Assembly (NCBI GenBank): GCA_964352225.1 | Contig: CAYGRM010000340.1 | Span: forward strand, 1-7,353 | Origin: CAJQQY01 sp964352225 | Lineage (GTDB): Bacteria; Bacteroidota; Bacteroidia; Chitinophagales; Saprospiraceae | DNA length: 7,353 bases | Reading direction: 5' to 3' | Shown: piece by piece, positions 6,101 to 7,353 of the stretch | Layout of the letters: the number at the start of each line of letters is the position of its first letter | Position numbering within the stretch: the stretch's first letter is position 1 | Notes under the pieces: generated by a model | The model's database searches: none | The model's input: only the letters and a program-made list of their open reading frames with translations | Told to the model about the DNA's origin: nothing | Made by a program: the position numbers and the translations under genes

Positions 6101-7353
6101 TGCTGGTCGATTAACTGCTTTGAAATTTCACGAAATGGCTCCTGATTATTTTGATCATTTGAGTGGAAACTCAGGGACTAATAATTATCCTCAAAAGTAT
6201 GGCGTAAGAGTTCTGAAAAATGGTGTTGAAGTATTTAAACAAATAAATATTAATACAACTCAAAGTTGGTCATTGGAAAGTTTTGATTTTTCAAATAATC
6301 CGAACTTTGAAATTTTATCAACAAGTACTTTCCAATTTGAATTATTGTCTTACGATGCTATTGGTAATGGAGGACAAATTTCAGCTTGGGATTTAGATAA
6401 CATCCGAGTAGAGGGATGTTGTGGTTCTGGAGTTGGTTCAGATGTTTTGACTACCACTCAGATCATTACTGTCAATGACCAAACTGCACCAGATGTAGCT
6501 AATATTCCTGCTAATGTAACCATTGAATGTAATGAAACAGAACCAATCGTTGCTCCTACATTTATAGATATTTGTGATAATGATTTAGATATTATTTTTG
6601 CAGAAAATATTCAAACAGGATTGTGTGATGATAATTATACTATTGTAAGAACATGGACTGCAACCGATGATTGTGGAAATGCTCGAACAGCAACTCAATT
6701 AATTACTTTAATTGACTCAACGGATCCAGTATTTTCTGACCTTCCTAATAATATGACAGCGGAGTGCGATGCAGTTCCTGCACCAGTAACTTTGACTGCA
6801 ACTGATAATTGTGATGATGATGTTTTGGTTTCTTTTAATGAAAATAGAATCAATGGAAGCTGTGAAGATAATTATCAATTAGAAAGAATTTGGATAGCAA
6901 CTGACAACTGTGGTAATACAGTATCTCATACTCAAATCATTACGGTTTCAGATATGACGCCACCGGTTTTCGAACCATTGGCTGATGTAACTTTGGAATG
7001 TAGTGATGACTTGACTGCACCAAGTCCAGTTGCTAATGATAACTGTGATACAGATGTAATGATTATTTTAAATGATGAATTTACATCTGCGCTTTCTTGC
7101 ACAGATAATTATACAATCACCCGAATTTGGACTGCAACAGATAACTGTGGCAATCAATCTACTTTGACCCAAGTAGCAACTGTTCAAGATACGCAAGCAC
7201 CAACGATTTCAGTTCCTGCGGATCAAACAGTTGAATGTGATGCGCTTCCTGCGATACCAACTCCAATTGTAAATGACAATTGTGATAATGATGTTTTAGT
7301 GAATTTCAACGAAGCATTTGTTCCTGGAAGTTGTGATAATAGTTTCACTTTAA
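3150..7353 (+). CDS. Giant exported multidomain adhesin-like protein with HYR-like repeats, 3' partial
   Basis: 1401 codons are open with no stop from the ATG at 3150 to the right edge; I read every codon. The ATG follows an in-frame TAA (3102-3104) with no other ATG between. A basic N-terminus and hydrophobic segment (about 12-30) give a Sec signal peptide. Visible domains: VHL-beta-like 49-128 ('LTLTVENQGECPLHLYEW', 'PGESYSV', 'WRVTNG'); unassigned beta-rich 135-375; second unassigned domain 381-553 ('LLWLNLPGE', 'RNWTEWSALGRSYKD', 'FQVGTGANDKNANYG'); Ig/SprB-like unit 559-643 ('YIISDLAPGTYTVLAKGF'); one HYR-like repeat spread over 652-1109 and interrupted by two inserted domains (about 680-853 and 883-1090); then tandem HYR-like repeats from 1110. 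The many paired cysteines fit an extracellular protein. By analogy with Bacteroidota proteins of this design, more repeats and a T9SS sorting domain would be expected beyond the window (inference). Likely role: surface adhesion or matrix/gliding-type function; no enzyme motif is seen. Confidence 0.93.
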   Translation, partial: MFPKFYTFSTSKSIFLALLSCCFLLVLTSFNLDDESANKANLNADEEECNLTLTVENQGECPLHLYEWLQSGDVFEAIIQPGESYSVETEEDAMWRVTNGDFNNLVYDENIIATLCPEETWVTFPVYCNPPMTSWDFDCNSGEKVEIVGEGINNDIPHSLFFDNSSNIYKTVVEVVYKGGNPGSQIVIFDNDGNPFSAYREAVPGSSSNVWVYRTTMPGTPSASIYNQTNQDNAQSMVAYLFRENVPSTEQSGVFTYLSGYNNLETMTFDIPVAAEARDIVLTVPISELTDDGRYLLLEASAGGVSNQTFVYGPSNTLGCCLDLVEVVLNNVPATATQVTLNIDTRHNQNGQSVNGQSYVLAGAVEIDGECTTTPPTGASCELNDHGADSGSETRLLWLNLPGESPEISRYSVVNNSSNFVENNDGTALITGTAENINDPSYQWQYNVRLINKRNWTEWSALGRSYKDANNTGAYPTWSYYEVDNSDSYFTGLGGHAGQSLMITHNPGDFEFGFQVGTGANDKNANYGLSGWFSFSGAFEGNGDFNGNLENCGLEKPECTEFEGMKSDANFGQNNGKIVVTSLDRAANYRLFLNGNLIAENEGASYIISDLAPGTYTVLAKGFDSQWGQGCEKPFTFTINEVGGNNDCEITPPFDLNLTCTDDLSPDFTGYPSINCDNGGSCARTAGYHELNYEVFAGSTSEWSFDQGWQIGSGCTPSCGLAPNAFIDFTNFQYSYDRSLTSPVFDACCMDNIQIDYCVRSDLFTNDYNNAPIQYLDVQYKIGNGSWTTINTYESENGATNDFNEEDLNIPGAAGAQLRIRFRARGNGGSFTLGGWGVDRLRVEGYSSGCSTTLSPSDYDLTYSDDESGACPKVIVRTWTATPNNSVDNCTPSTLVKYDMDACTSFGSDGSNYDYSEFTPTYPNAANCVNVSASGVYRNSGAHSCIAGQGGSTAAACFGVGGLTSFHDNSSKAIRFEVTIDPADAGRLTALKFHEMAPDYFDHLSGNSGTNNYPQKYGVRVLKNGVEVFKQININTTQSWSLESFDFSNNPNFEILSTSTFQFELLSYDAIGNGGQISAWDLDNIRVEGCCGSGVGSDVLTTTQIITVNDQTAPDVANIPANVTIECNETEPIVAPTFIDICDNDLDIIFAENIQTGLCDDNYTIVRTWTATDDCGNARTATQLITLIDSTDPVFSDLPNNMTAECDAVPAPVTLTATDNCDDDVLVSFNENRINGSCEDNYQLERIWIATDNCGNTVSHTQIITVSDMTPPVFEPLADVTLECSDDLTAPSPVANDNCDTDVMIILNDEFTSALSCTDNYTITRIWTATDNCGNQSTLTQVATVQDTQAPTISVPADQTVECDALPAIPTPIVNDNCDNDVLVNFNEAFVPGSCDNSFTL
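5103..6476 (+). other. HYR-like repeat split into three pieces by two inserted domains
   Basis: Three pieces match successive parts of the downstream repeats. Piece 1 (5103-5186) carries 'LNLTCTDDLSPDFTGYPSIN' with cysteines at codons 5127 and 5175. Piece 2 (5709-5795) carries 'YDLTYSDDESGAC' and 'VIVRTWTAT'. Piece 3 (6420-6476) carries 'TTTQIITVN' directly before the next repeat. Together they give 76 residues against 79 for an uninterrupted unit. Insert A (about 5187-5708) is a jelly-roll-like domain with 'SLTSPVFDACCMDNIQIDYC'. Insert B (about 5796-6419) carries 'AIRFEVTIDPADAGRLTALK' and ends 'AWDLDNIRVEGC'. Borders are approximate to a few residues. Confidence 0.7.
6477..7353 (+). repeat. 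Tandem four-cysteine HYR-like repeats, 237-base period
   Basis: Units begin at 6477, 6714, 6951 and 7188, each exactly 237 bases (79 residues); the fourth is cut by the window end. Each starts 'D.T.P', then a 'T.EC' cysteine near residue 17-18, 'D.CD.D' near 32-33, a third cysteine near 50 and 'W.ATD.CGN' with the fourth at 66, closing with 'TQ.ITV' or a variant. Units 2 and 4 are the closest at DNA level around the 'DNCD.DVLV.FNE' stretch. The fold is a small Ig-like beta-sandwich, here probably with two disulfides per unit, acting as a spacer or adhesive stalk (family knowledge plus inference). Confidence 0.9.

Noticed and set aside
6477..7353. Regular repeats as a CRISPR array
   Set aside because: The 237-base units are protein-coding, diverged and without short identical repeats separated by spacers.

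Overview
The window comes from an AT-rich member of the Bacteroidota, most likely a Saprospiria-like or flavobacteria-like lineage (inference). The evidence is a C-terminal type IX secretion (T9SS) sorting domain, cysteine-rich HYR-like tandem repeats, an 'SCKK' lipoprotein signal and start sites that mostly lack Shine-Dalgarno sequences.

Layout. (1) Positions 3-698, + strand: the 3' end of a secreted-protein gene whose start lies to the left. What remains is a cohesin-like beta-sandwich followed by a T9SS type A sorting domain, then a strong rho-independent terminator at 725-755. (2) Positions 831-2570, - strand: a tight two-gene unit. The first gene transcribed (1356-2570) encodes a parallel beta-helix lipoprotein. 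The second (831-1349), 6 bases downstream, encodes a small stand-alone TIR-domain protein. This unit converges on gene 1. (3) Positions 2571-3149: a 579-base divergent intergenic region, very AT-rich, holding two adjoining inverted repeats and one weak promoter candidate. (4) Positions 3150-7353, + strand: the first 1401 codons of a giant exported multidomain protein, with an unbroken reading frame that runs off the right edge.

The giant protein has a signal peptide, a VHL-beta-like domain, unassigned beta-rich domains, an Ig-like unit, then one HYR-like repeat that appears to be split in three by two large inserted domains, then a tandem array of 79-residue four-cysteine HYR-like repeats with an exact 237-base period. 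Genes 1 and 4 look like cell-surface or secreted adhesin-type proteins. Between them sits a small unit pairing an envelope lipoprotein with a probable cytoplasmic TIR effector, an unusual combination. No RNA genes, mobile elements or CRISPR arrays were seen.
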